From Streptomyces sp. NRRL S-340 (GTDB lineage: Bacteria > Actinomycetota > Actinomycetes > Streptomycetales > Streptomycetaceae), in assembly GCF_000720185.1 (NCBI RefSeq), contig NZ_JOIY01000012.1, forward strand, positions 62,001-126,000: 64,000 bases of DNA, given 5' to 3'. Below are positions 39,863 to 47,790 of this stretch, in pieces. The notes below the pieces were generated by a model, which saw nothing but the letters and a program-made list of their open reading frames with translations, did no database searches and had not been told where the DNA came from. Both the position numbers and the translations under genes were made by a program. The stretch's first letter is position 1. Every line of letters begins with the position of its first letter.

Positions 39863-41266
39863 ATGTCATGGCCGCATGCCCGCACCGAGCCGGCCGTCGC
39901 CGGCCCGCGGCACGTCTTCGACGGACGGATGCCGACGGCCCCCGGTGATCTGCGGATGGAGGCACGCGGCATCACGCCGGTGCCCGAGGACAGCCGCTAC
40001 GGCGGCCCGGGACGGCTGTTCACCGTCTGGTTCGCCCCCAACCTGACCATGACCGGCGTGTTCACCGGCACCGTCGGCATCGCGCTCGGACTGGACGCCG
40101 CCACCGCCCTCGCCGCCGTGGTGCTCGGCACCCTGCTCGGCGCGGTGCCCACCGCCTACCTGGGCACCTGGGGAAACCGCACCGGCGCGGCGCAGATGCC
40201 GCTGGCCCGCCTGGCCTTCGGCGGGGCCGTCACCGTGCCGGCCGCGCTGCAATGGCTGTCGTCCATCGCCTGGGACGCGCTGATCGGCCTGTTCGGCGGG
40301 GAGGCGCTGGCCCAGTTGTGCGGCTGGCCGTTCTGGGCCGGCGTCCTGGTGATGATGGCCGGCCAGGGCGCCCTGGGCGTGCTCGGCTACGAGGCGATCC
40401 ACCGGCTGCAGACGGTGATGACGTTCGCACTCGCCGCGGCCTTCACCGTCCTCGCGGTCAAGCTCCTGGACCACGCCCACCCGGCGGCCACGGCCGGCAC
40501 CGCACACGGCGCCGACAGGGCCGGCGCGTTCGTCCTGACCTGCACGATCGCACTGAGTCTGGCCCTGTCCTGGGCCCCCTACGCCAGTGACTTCAGCCGA
40601 TATCTGCCCCGCTCGGCGTCCCGTCCGCGCATGTTCTGGTGCACCCTGCTCGGCATCGGCCTGTCCTTCGTGGCGGTGCAGGCGCTCGGCCTGTGGGGCG
40701 CCGCCGAGTTCACCGACCAGACCGCCCACGGCGTGGACACACTGCTCGGCGGGGGTCCGCTCGGCGCCTTCGGACTCCTCTCGATCGCGCTCGCGGCCCT
40801 GTGCAGCAACGCCATGAACGACTACAGCGGGTCGCTGGCCCTGCAGACCATGGGCGTGCGCCTGCCCCGGCCGCTCGCCGCCGCCCTCGCCGCCCTGCTC
40901 GGCTTCCCCCTGGTGCTGTGGATGCACGCGGCCGACACCACGGCCCGCTTCCAGAACGTCCTGCTGTTCGTCGGGTACTGGATCCCCGCGTTCGTCGCGA
41001 TCGTCGTCGTCGACTGGGCGGCCCGTGCCCGGGCCCGCGGCGGCCGCCCGGTCGAGCTGTCGCACGAGACGGCCCGCCCGCAGTCCTGGTGGCCGGCGCT
41101 CACCGCGTTCGTCGTGGCCTTCGCCGTGTCCGTGCCCTTCATGAACACCGGCCTGTACACCGGACCGGCCGCCCAGGCCCTGCACGGCGCCGATCTCGCC
41201 TACCCGGTGGGCTTCGTGACGGCCCTGCTCGTCTACGCGCCGCTGCGCGCACGGCGACGGCGCTGA
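39863..41266 (+). CDS. NCS1 family permease under TPP control (thiamine-precursor transporter)
   Basis: 467 aa with about 12 helices. NCS1 (cytosine/purine/allantoin permease) marks are YGGPGRLFTVWFAPNLTMTGVF near the N-terminus, GTWGNRTGAAQMPLARLAFG, and the helix with LSWAPYASDFSRYLPRSASR. TPP-regulated NCS1 members such as CytX are believed to import hydroxymethylpyrimidine or related thiamine precursors, which fits the riboswitch directly upstream; the exact substrate is inferred. The ATG at 39863 lies seven bases after GGAGGG inside the aptamer's last stem. Monocistronic. Confidence 0.9.
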   Translation: MSWPHARTEPAVAGPRHVFDGRMPTAPGDLRMEARGITPVPEDSRYGGPGRLFTVWFAPNLTMTGVFTGTVGIALGLDAATALAAVVLGTLLGAVPTAYLGTWGNRTGAAQMPLARLAFGGAVTVPAALQWLSSIAWDALIGLFGGEALAQLCGWPFWAGVLVMMAGQGALGVLGYEAIHRLQTVMTFALAAAFTVLAVKLLDHAHPAATAGTAHGADRAGAFVLTCTIALSLALSWAPYASDFSRYLPRSASRPRMFWCTLLGIGLSFVAVQALGLWGAAEFTDQTAHGVDTLLGGGPLGAFGLLSIALAALCSNAMNDYSGSLALQTMGVRLPRPLAAALAALLGFPLVLWMHAADTTARFQNVLLFVGYWIPAFVAIVVVDWAARARARGGRPVELSHETARPQSWWPALTAFVVAFAVSVPFMNTGLYTGPAAQALHGADLAYPVGFVTALLVYAPLRARRRR

Positions 41267-41548
41267 AGGACACGCCCGACGCGGTCGGGGCGGTGCGCCG
41301 GAGGTGGGAACGGCGCTACCACCGCCGGTGGCGCCGCGCCACTCGACGGCGCGGGAGGACGGGCACCATGGCCGGGACGCCCGGGACGCGGCACGGGCGC
41401 TCGGCTGCCGCCCCGGCCACAGCCCCAGCAGTCACAGCGGTAACGAAGTGCGCTTTAGCCCATTCGGCCCCACACTGAGAAGTGCCTCGCCGCGTGCGGC
41501 TCGCGGGGCCGGGTGAAGAGTCCGCCGGTGCTCCCCTCGGGAGGCTCC

Positions 41549-41671
41549 ATGGTTGTGGTAGCGCTGTGCACTCCGATCGCGATGATGCTGCTTCTGCTGG
41601 GCATGGACGCCTTCGAGGAACTCCTGTCCCGCTGGTCGACCGATCCCGACGAGGAGCAGCCGGAGCCCTGA
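41549..41671 (+). CDS. Small 40-aa membrane-helix protein
   Basis: 40 aa: one hydrophobic helix (VVVALCTPIAMMLLLLGMD) followed by an amphipathic and acidic tail (EELLSRWSTDPDEEQPEP). GGGAGG lies directly upstream of the ATG. Very similar short proteins (MVVVALxTP...LGMD.LE) recur as conserved hypotheticals in Streptomyces, as far as I recall. It is the only recognisable gene in the stretch between the permease and the nested hairpin at 41762. Confidence 0.6.
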   Translation: MVVVALCTPIAMMLLLLGMDAFEELLSRWSTDPDEEQPEP

Positions 41672-41761
41672 CCCCGACCGGCCGTCCGCGAGCGCTGGAG
41701 CCCTGACCCCCGACCAGCTTCCCGGAGCGGCCGAAGTCCGGGCAGCGGACCGTCGGCACAG

Positions 41762-41856
41762 CGGAACAGCGCTCCGTAAGACCTGCGAACGAAACGGGAG
41801 TCCGAGCCGGGCGCCCGTTTTGTTCGCAGCTCTGAGTCCTCCGGAGCGCTGTTCCG
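41762..41856 (+). ncRNA. Nested 95-nt hairpin (structured RNA, terminator or mini-element)
   Basis: Outer arms 41762-41776 and 41842-41856 are perfectly complementary over 15 bp (CGGAACAGCGCTCCG). Inner arms 41783-41798 and 41814-41829 pair over 16 positions with one G-U wobble that exists only in the plus-strand RNA. Between the stems lie asymmetric internal loops (6 and 12 nt); the terminal loop is 15 nt. There is no U tract. It stands between convergent genes, so terminator, small RNA and miniature mobile element are all possible. Confidence 0.55.
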
Positions 41857-41928
41857 TCATGTGCGGGGCCGAGAGGGTGGGTGCCGCCCCGGGGGGTCAG
41901 CTCTCGGGGGCCGCGGTGCCCTCCCGGG

Positions 41929-42369
41929 TCACTTCCGCCCGGTCGCGGTGTCGTCCTCGGGGGCCAGGAGGACGGCGATCCGGCTGGCGTGGGCGACGGC
42001 GTCGCTGACACGCGGGCTGATGAACGCCTCCAGAGCGCTGCGGTGGTGGTGGCCGAGGACCAGGAGGTCGGCCTGGAACTCCTCGGCGGCGGCGGAGATG
42101 GCGGTGGCGATCTGCGTGGTCAGACCGCCCGCGACGGCGCCCTCGGCGTCGACGCCCGAGTCCCGCAGCGTGGTGACGGCCTCGTCGACGACGGTCTTGG
42201 CCTCCGCGTCGTTCTCCAGGGGGACGACGGCGGCGAGCGTGGCCGCGGTGGGGGCGACGTGCAGCACCCGGACCTTGGCGCCGGTCAGCCGGGCCACGTC
42301 ACCGGCCAGCCGGACCGTGGCGTGACGGGCGGGGCTCGGATCGACGGCGACGAGAACGCGGTGGAACAT
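41929..42369 (-). CDS. Universal stress protein (UspA family)
   Basis: 146 aa, one USP domain. It begins FHRVLVAVDPSPARHATVRLA with the conserved Asp of the nucleotide pocket, and ends with LLVLGHHHRSALEAFISPRVSDAVAHASRIAVLLA. The ATP-binding motif G-2x-G-9x-G(S/T) is degenerate (GHHHRSALEAFIS), so ATP binding is doubtful. AAGGAAG precedes the ATG. A 412-nt leader region upstream contains a long perfect hairpin (42469-42502). USPs help survival in stasis or hypoxia, but the specific role here is unknown. Confidence 0.87.
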   Translation of the reverse strand: MFHRVLVAVDPSPARHATVRLAGDVARLTGAKVRVLHVAPTAATLAAVVPLENDAEAKTVVDEAVTTLRDSGVDAEGAVAGGLTTQIATAISAAAEEFQADLLVLGHHHRSALEAFISPRVSDAVAHASRIAVLLAPEDDTATGRK

Positions 42370-42468
42370 GAGCTGACTTCCTTGTCTGTACGTGTTTCTG
42401 AGTGCTCTTCGGGTGTTTCTCCGGAAGTGTCTTCGGGTGTGGCCGCAGGTGTGCTTCCGGGTGGCACC

Positions 42469-42502
42469 GTCGCGATCGCACCGGGGCCGGTGCGATCGCG
42501 AC
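42469..42502. promoter_or_regulatory. Perfect 15-bp stem with 4-nt loop upstream of the usp gene
   Basis: GTCGCGATCGCACCG (42469-42483) and CGGTGCGATCGCGAC (42488-42502) are perfectly complementary, separated by GGGC. It lies 100 bp before the usp start. Each arm contains the palindrome GCGATCGC. It may be an operator pair or a terminator. The rest of 42370-42781 shows loose CTTCGGGTGT-like repeats (42416-42460) and no gene. Confidence 0.55.
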
Positions 42503-42781
42503 ACGTCGTGAACACGCGACGGCGGTGATCTGTTCCACGAGGCCGGCCGGTCCCGTCCCCGAGCCCGCCCCCGCGCCGCCGCACGGCCCGGTGGCGGGAA
42601 ACGGCCACAGCGCAAAACCGCCTCGTCCCGCCCTCTCCCCCCAGCGGTCCGTCTGCCAGGGTGGTGCCCACCGCAGCACCAACCACCTTCCGCGATCCGG
42701 CTGTTCACGCATGCCCGCACGGGCGGATCGCGCAGACGTGACACCGGTACGCACGTGCCGGCGCACAGATTCGGGAGAGCG

Positions 42782-45700
42782 ATGCGCTCGATATCGCGAA
42801 CAGTCCTGGGGGTCACGACGGCCACGGTCCTGGCCGTCACCGCGGCCGTGCCCTCGATGGCCGCACCGCCCCGGGACACCACCGCACACGAGAGACCGGT
42901 CATCGGCACGTCCGCGGCCGCGGCGCGGACCGCGCGCGGCACGGTCGTCACGCTCGTCACCGGCGACCGGGTCCTGGTCACCGAGGATCCGTCCGGACAC
43001 AGCTCCGCGGTCGCGCTGCCCGCCGAGGACGGCAGCACCCCGCTCCTGCAGACCCGGCAGGTGGGCAAGGACCTCTACGTCTACCCGGAGAGCGCCACCG
43101 CCGCCCTCGCCGCCGACCGCGTGGACCAGGAACTGTTCAACGTGACCGGACTGGTGCGGCAGGGCTACGACGACGCGCACTCCGGGGTGCTGCCGCTCAT
43201 CGCCGTCTACGACAAGGCCGCCGGCGTGACCCGCGACGCCCCCGCCACACCGCGCGGGGCCCGGCGCGGACTCGTCCTGGAGTCCATCGACGGCGTCGCC
43301 CTCAAGGCCGGCAAGAAGGACGCCACCGCCTTCTGGGCGGACGTCTTCGCACCGCGCTCACGGGCGGCCCGGGGCCTGAAGAAGCTGTGGCTGGACAGCA
43401 AGGTGCAGGCCGCCCTGGACACGTCGACGCGGCAGGTGCGCGCGCCGCAGGCCTGGGCCGCCGGGTACGACGGCAAGGGCACCAAGGTCGCCGTGCTCGA
43501 CACCGGCGTCGACGCCGCACACCCCGACCTACAGGGCCGTATCAGCGCCACGGAGAACTTCACCGACTCACCCGACACGGACGACCGGCAGGGACACGGC
43601 ACCCACACCGCCTCCACCGTCGGCGGCACCGGCGCGGCCAGTGGCGGTAAGCAGCGCGGTGTCGCGCCGGGCACCGACCTCCTGATCGGCAAGGTCCTCG
43701 ACGACTCCGGTTCCGGCGACACGTCGTGGATCATCGCCGGCATGGAATGGGCCGTCGCCCGGCACGCCGACGTCGTCTCCATGAGCCTGGGCAACCCGGC
43801 CCGCACCGACTGCTCCGACCCGATGGCCACCGCCACCGAGGAACTGGCCCGCGGCAACAGGAACACGCTGTTCGTCATCGCGGCCGGGAACACCGGACCG
43901 TCCCTCGATTCGGTCTCCTCGCCCGGCTGCGCGCCGAGTGTGCTGACCGTCGGCGCCGTCGACGGGAACGACGCGACCGCGTCGTTCTCCAGCCGCGGCC
44001 CGGCCTACGGCTCGCACACCCTCAAGCCGGAGATCGCCGCGCCCGGCGTCGGCATCCTGGCCGCCTCCGCCGGCGGCCGCGGCCTGTACGCGTACCGGGA
44101 GATGAGCGGCACCTCCATGGCGACCCCGCACGTCGCCGGCGCCGCCGCCGTCGTGCGCCAGCGCCACCCCGGCTGGACCGCGCAGCAGGTCAAGGCCGCG
44201 CTGGTGTCCTCCGCGGACAGCACCGTCCCCGGGGACGTGCGCGAGACCGGCGGCGGCCGGCTCGACGTGAAGGCCGCGGTCGACGAGACGGTGCTCGGTG
44301 CGCCCGCCGTGCAGGGCGGCAGCTTCGACTGGCCGCAGACGGAGGCGGACCGCACCACCGTCGAGGTGCCCTACACCAACACCACCGACCGGCCGGTCAC
44401 GCTCCGCCTCGGCGTGGAGCACGTCACCGGCAACGACGGCAGCGCCGTCCGCTCGGCCGTCGCCCGGCTGGGCAGCAGGTCCGTCACCGTACCGGCGGGC
44501 GCGACCGTCGGGGTGCCGCTCCGGCTGGACCCGGCGGCCCCGCTGAAGGCGAGCCAGTACGGCGACGTCACCGGCCGCGTGACCGCCACCTCGGGCAAGG
44601 TCACCGTGTCCACGCCGTTCTCGCTCTACGTCCAGCCGCGGACGGTCAGCCTCCGCGTCCGGCTCGTCGACCGCGGCGGCCACCCCGCCGCCGGCTCCTC
44701 GTCCCTGGACCTCGTCGGCACCGACGACGCCTCCGGCGAGCGCCGCTTCAACGAGGGCGCCGCCGAGCAGACGTACCGGATACGTCCCGGCAGCTACTTC
44801 CTGTCCTCCTTCATCGTCACCCCCGACAGCGACGGCCCGGCGGCCGGCTCGGTGACGTACGAGGGCCGCCCGCAGCTGGAGATCACCAAGGACACCACCG
44901 TCGTCCTCGACGCGCGCCGGGCGCACCGCCTTTCCGTGCGCACCGACCGGCCCGCCGAGGACCGCGGCGCCACGCTGGCCTTCGCCCGGACCTGGGGCGG
45001 CACCTGGCTGCACGCGGGCAGCATGAGCGGTGGCCGCGGCACCGGGGACTACTACGCGGACGTGCGGGGCCGCGCCCACGACGGCGGCTTCGAGTTCGGC
45101 AGCTACTGGCGCCGCTACGCCCCGCAGATCACGGACTTCGGCATCGCCGACGGGCCGGCCCTGCACCCCGTCACGGCCTCCACCGGCTCCGTGAACCTCG
45201 ACGGCACCGGCCGGGCGGACGTGGTGGACGCGGGCGCGGGCACCGCCGCCGAGCTGGCCGCGGCGCAGGTCAAGGGGAAGATCGCCCTGGTCCGGATCCC
45301 GGACGGCACCACCTCCGTGCTGGAGCAGGCGCGGGTCGCCGCGGCCGCCGGAGCAGTCGCCCTCCTCACCCACCACGACGCCGCGGGCCGCTGGTACCCC
45401 TCGGTCGGCTACACCGGCGGCCCCCTGCCGGTGCTCGGGCTCCCCGCCAAGGAGGCGGAGGACCTCCGGCAGCGGCTGGCCTCGGGCCCCGTCGTCCTGC
45501 ACTGGCGGGCCACCGCGGTCAGCCCCTACGTCTACAACCTCGCCTTCCCGGAGAGCGGCCCCGTCGCCTCCGACCGCACGTACCGCGTGCGCGACGCCCG
45601 CCTCGGCCGTACCCGGTCCGTCCTGCACGCCATGGGTGCGGCGGGCGACTACCTGTCCACCGTCGTCGCGCACCGTCCGGACACCGACATCGTGCTCGGC

Positions 45701-46546
45701 TCGGCCGACCCGGTCACGGTGCCCGGCGAGCGCACCGAGTACTACTCCGCGGGCGGCACCGGCTTCTCGCAGAGCGTCTCCAGCAGCTTCCCCTGGGGCG
45801 AGAGCATGACCAGCGCCGTCCGCACCTACCAGGCGGGCCGGCAGCTCACCGAGAGCTGGTACGGCGGTGTCCTGGCCCCGGCCACGCCGCGGGACGCCTC
45901 CGGCGCGGAACAGCTCGCCGCCGAGCGGCAGGGCAACCGGATGGGCATCATGCCGGCCTTCTGGGGGGACAGCGACCACAGCGGCGTCCAGGGGTCCTTC
46001 GGCGACCTCGGGTCCATGACGCTGCGCATCGACGGCGAGGAGGCCGGCACCAGTTCCTACCCCTTCGGGTCCTTCACCGTCCCGGCGGCCGACTCCGCGT
46101 ACGAACTGACCCTGAGGACCATGAAGTTCGGGCAGCCCGCGCAGGTCTGGAAGCGGTCCGTGGCGACCGAGACCACGTGGTCGTTCCGCTCCCGGCTGGA
46201 GGAGAACGTGTACTCGCGGGGGCTGCCGGTCCTCTTCCCGCGGTACGGACTGCCCGAGGACGGCATGAAGACGCTGGCCGCGCGGGACGGGCAGCGCATC
46301 ACCCTGGGCGTCACCGGCCACGCCGGCTACCACCCTCAAGGGCTGCGCGCCGCCGGGCTCTCCTACTCCTACGACGGCGGCGCCACCTGGACCGAGGCGG
46401 CGACGGCCGAGCACGACGGCGTCTGGAGCGCGACCGTGGACCACGCCGGCGCCTCGGGCCGGCAGGTCACCTTGAGGACCCGCCTGACGGACACGAACGG
46501 CAACTCGGTCACCCAGACGGTGACCCGGGCCTACGACGTCCGCTGA
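42782..46546 (+). CDS. Secreted S8 family subtilisin-like serine protease
   Basis: 1254 aa. A Sec signal (RTVLGVTTATVLAVTAAVPSMA) is followed by a prodomain and a peptidase S8 domain with the triad Asp240 (VAVLDTGVDAAHPD), His272 (GHGTHTA) and Ser445 (GTSMATPHVAGAAA); the oxyanion Asn is in FVIAAGNTGP. After about residue 500 come Fn3/beta-sandwich modules and a PA-like insert near 800-900 (LVRIPDGTTSVLEQARVAAAAGAVALL). The long C-terminal part resembles bacillopeptidase-like proteins of Streptomyces. It should be exported and self-processed. GGGAGAG precedes the ATG. Confidence 0.92.
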   Translation: MRSISRTVLGVTTATVLAVTAAVPSMAAPPRDTTAHERPVIGTSAAAARTARGTVVTLVTGDRVLVTEDPSGHSSAVALPAEDGSTPLLQTRQVGKDLYVYPESATAALAADRVDQELFNVTGLVRQGYDDAHSGVLPLIAVYDKAAGVTRDAPATPRGARRGLVLESIDGVALKAGKKDATAFWADVFAPRSRAARGLKKLWLDSKVQAALDTSTRQVRAPQAWAAGYDGKGTKVAVLDTGVDAAHPDLQGRISATENFTDSPDTDDRQGHGTHTASTVGGTGAASGGKQRGVAPGTDLLIGKVLDDSGSGDTSWIIAGMEWAVARHADVVSMSLGNPARTDCSDPMATATEELARGNRNTLFVIAAGNTGPSLDSVSSPGCAPSVLTVGAVDGNDATASFSSRGPAYGSHTLKPEIAAPGVGILAASAGGRGLYAYREMSGTSMATPHVAGAAAVVRQRHPGWTAQQVKAALVSSADSTVPGDVRETGGGRLDVKAAVDETVLGAPAVQGGSFDWPQTEADRTTVEVPYTNTTDRPVTLRLGVEHVTGNDGSAVRSAVARLGSRSVTVPAGATVGVPLRLDPAAPLKASQYGDVTGRVTATSGKVTVSTPFSLYVQPRTVSLRVRLVDRGGHPAAGSSSLDLVGTDDASGERRFNEGAAEQTYRIRPGSYFLSSFIVTPDSDGPAAGSVTYEGRPQLEITKDTTVVLDARRAHRLSVRTDRPAEDRGATLAFARTWGGTWLHAGSMSGGRGTGDYYADVRGRAHDGGFEFGSYWRRYAPQITDFGIADGPALHPVTASTGSVNLDGTGRADVVDAGAGTAAELAAAQVKGKIALVRIPDGTTSVLEQARVAAAAGAVALLTHHDAAGRWYPSVGYTGGPLPVLGLPAKEAEDLRQRLASGPVVLHWRATAVSPYVYNLAFPESGPVASDRTYRVRDARLGRTRSVLHAMGAAGDYLSTVVAHRPDTDIVLGSADPVTVPGERTEYYSAGGTGFSQSVSSSFPWGESMTSAVRTYQAGRQLTESWYGGVLAPATPRDASGAEQLAAERQGNRMGIMPAFWGDSDHSGVQGSFGDLGSMTLRIDGEEAGTSSYPFGSFTVPAADSAYELTLRTMKFGQPAQVWKRSVATETTWSFRSRLEENVYSRGLPVLFPRYGLPEDGMKTLAARDGQRITLGVTGHAGYHPQGLRAAGLSYSYDGGATWTEAATAEHDGVWSATVDHAGASGRQVTLRTRLTDTNGNSVTQTVTRAYDVR

Positions 46547-46561
46547 ACCGGAGCCCCCGAC

Positions 46562-46601
46562 GCGGCGCCCGCCGGAGGAACTCCCCTCCGGCGGGCGCCG
46601 C
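46562..46601. terminator. Strong hairpin terminator after the protease gene
   Basis: A perfect 17-bp stem (46562-46578 with 46585-46601) and 6-nt loop AACTCC, 16 nt after the protease stop codon. Confidence 0.8.
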
Positions 46602-46711
46602 TTGGCGCGCGGCGGCCGCAGGACGGCCGCACGGCAGGGCTCTTGCCCTGAAGTGGGCTCCAACTCGTAGGGTCACGCCCACCAGCGGACGACACCCAAG
46701 AGGAGAAGCGC

Positions 46712-47761
46712 ATGCGCCACCGCGTCCTGGGCGGTACCGGCATCGAGGTCAGCCCCTACTGCCTCGGCACCATGATGTTCGGGTCCATCGGCAACCCCGA
46801 CCACGACGAGTGCGCCCGGATCATCCACACCGCGCTGGACGAGGGGATCAACTTCGTCGACACCGCCGACATGTACTCGGCCGGGGAGTCGGAGACGATC
46901 GTCGGCAAGGCGCTGAAGGGCCGGCGCGACGACGTGGTGCTCGCCACCAAGGTGCACTTCCCCATGGGGGAGGGCCCCAACCGGGGCGGCAACTCACGGC
47001 GCTGGATCGTGCGCGCGGTCGAGGACAGCCTGCGCCGGCTGGGCACGGACTGGATCGACCTGTACCAGGTGCACCGGCCCGACCACCGGACCGACGTCGA
47101 GGAGACGCTCTCCGTCCTCACCGATCTCGTGCACCAGGGCAAGATACGGGCGTTCGGCTGCTCCACGTTCCCGGCGGACCAGATCGTCGAGGCCCACCAC
47201 GTGGCCGACCGACGCGGTCTCCAGCGGTTCCGCACGGAGCAGCCGCCCTACTCGCTGCTGGCCCGGGGGGTCGAGCGGCACGTGCTCCCGGTGACCGAAC
47301 GCCTCGGCATGGGGGTGCTGACCTGGAGCCCGCTCGCCTCGGGGTTCCTGACCGGCCGCTACCGCAAGGACCGGGCCGCCGATCTGAGCAGCGGGCGCCC
47401 GGCCCTGCACCCGGACCGCTTCGACCCGTCGGTGCCGACGACCACGGCGAAGCTCGAGGCCGTCGAGCGGCTGGTGGCCGTGGCCGGGGAAGCGGGCTGT
47501 TCGCTGCCGGAGCTGGCCATCGCCTTCCCGCTCGCGCATCCGGCGGTCACGTCGGTGATCATCGGCCCGCGCACGCCGGAGCAGCTGCGCGCCACCCTCA
47601 AGGGCCGCTCCGTGGTGCTCGACGACGCGGTGCTCGACCGCATCGACGAGATCGTGCCGCCCGGGACCGACGTGTACCAGCCGGACGGCGTGTGGGCTCC
47701 GCCGTCGCTCACGGTTCCGGCGCTGCGGCGCCGCCCGGCCGGTTCCCGCTCGGCGGCGTGA
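46712..47761 (+). CDS. Aldo/keto reductase
   Basis: 349 aa, (beta/alpha)8 NADPH-dependent oxidoreductase. Catalytic residues are visible: Asp50 and Tyr55 in NFVDTADMYSAGESE, Lys about 79 in VVLATKVHF, and His about 116 in YQVHRPDH. The C-terminal NADP-binding part reads VTSVIIGPRTPEQLRATL. It belongs to the YghZ/Kv-beta-like group. The ATG follows AAGAGGAG. It is monocistronic, and convergent with the SpoIIE phosphatase gene 30 nt downstream. The substrate is unknown. Confidence 0.9.
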   Translation: MRHRVLGGTGIEVSPYCLGTMMFGSIGNPDHDECARIIHTALDEGINFVDTADMYSAGESETIVGKALKGRRDDVVLATKVHFPMGEGPNRGGNSRRWIVRAVEDSLRRLGTDWIDLYQVHRPDHRTDVEETLSVLTDLVHQGKIRAFGCSTFPADQIVEAHHVADRRGLQRFRTEQPPYSLLARGVERHVLPVTERLGMGVLTWSPLASGFLTGRYRKDRAADLSSGRPALHPDRFDPSVPTTTAKLEAVERLVAVAGEAGCSLPELAIAFPLAHPAVTSVIIGPRTPEQLRATLKGRSVVLDDAVLDRIDEIVPPGTDVYQPDGVWAPPSLTVPALRRRPAGSRSAA

Positions 47762-47790
47762 CGGCCGAGGCACCGGCGCGTACGCAGCCC

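Noticed and set aside
42755..42781. Longer start for the subtilase gene
   Set aside because: The extension has no ribosome site, whereas GGGAGAG precedes the ATG at 42782, which also begins a normal signal peptide.
43568..46663. 1031-codon minus-strand open frame
   Set aside because: Shadow of the subtilase gene, which has a signal peptide and full catalytic triad on the plus strand.
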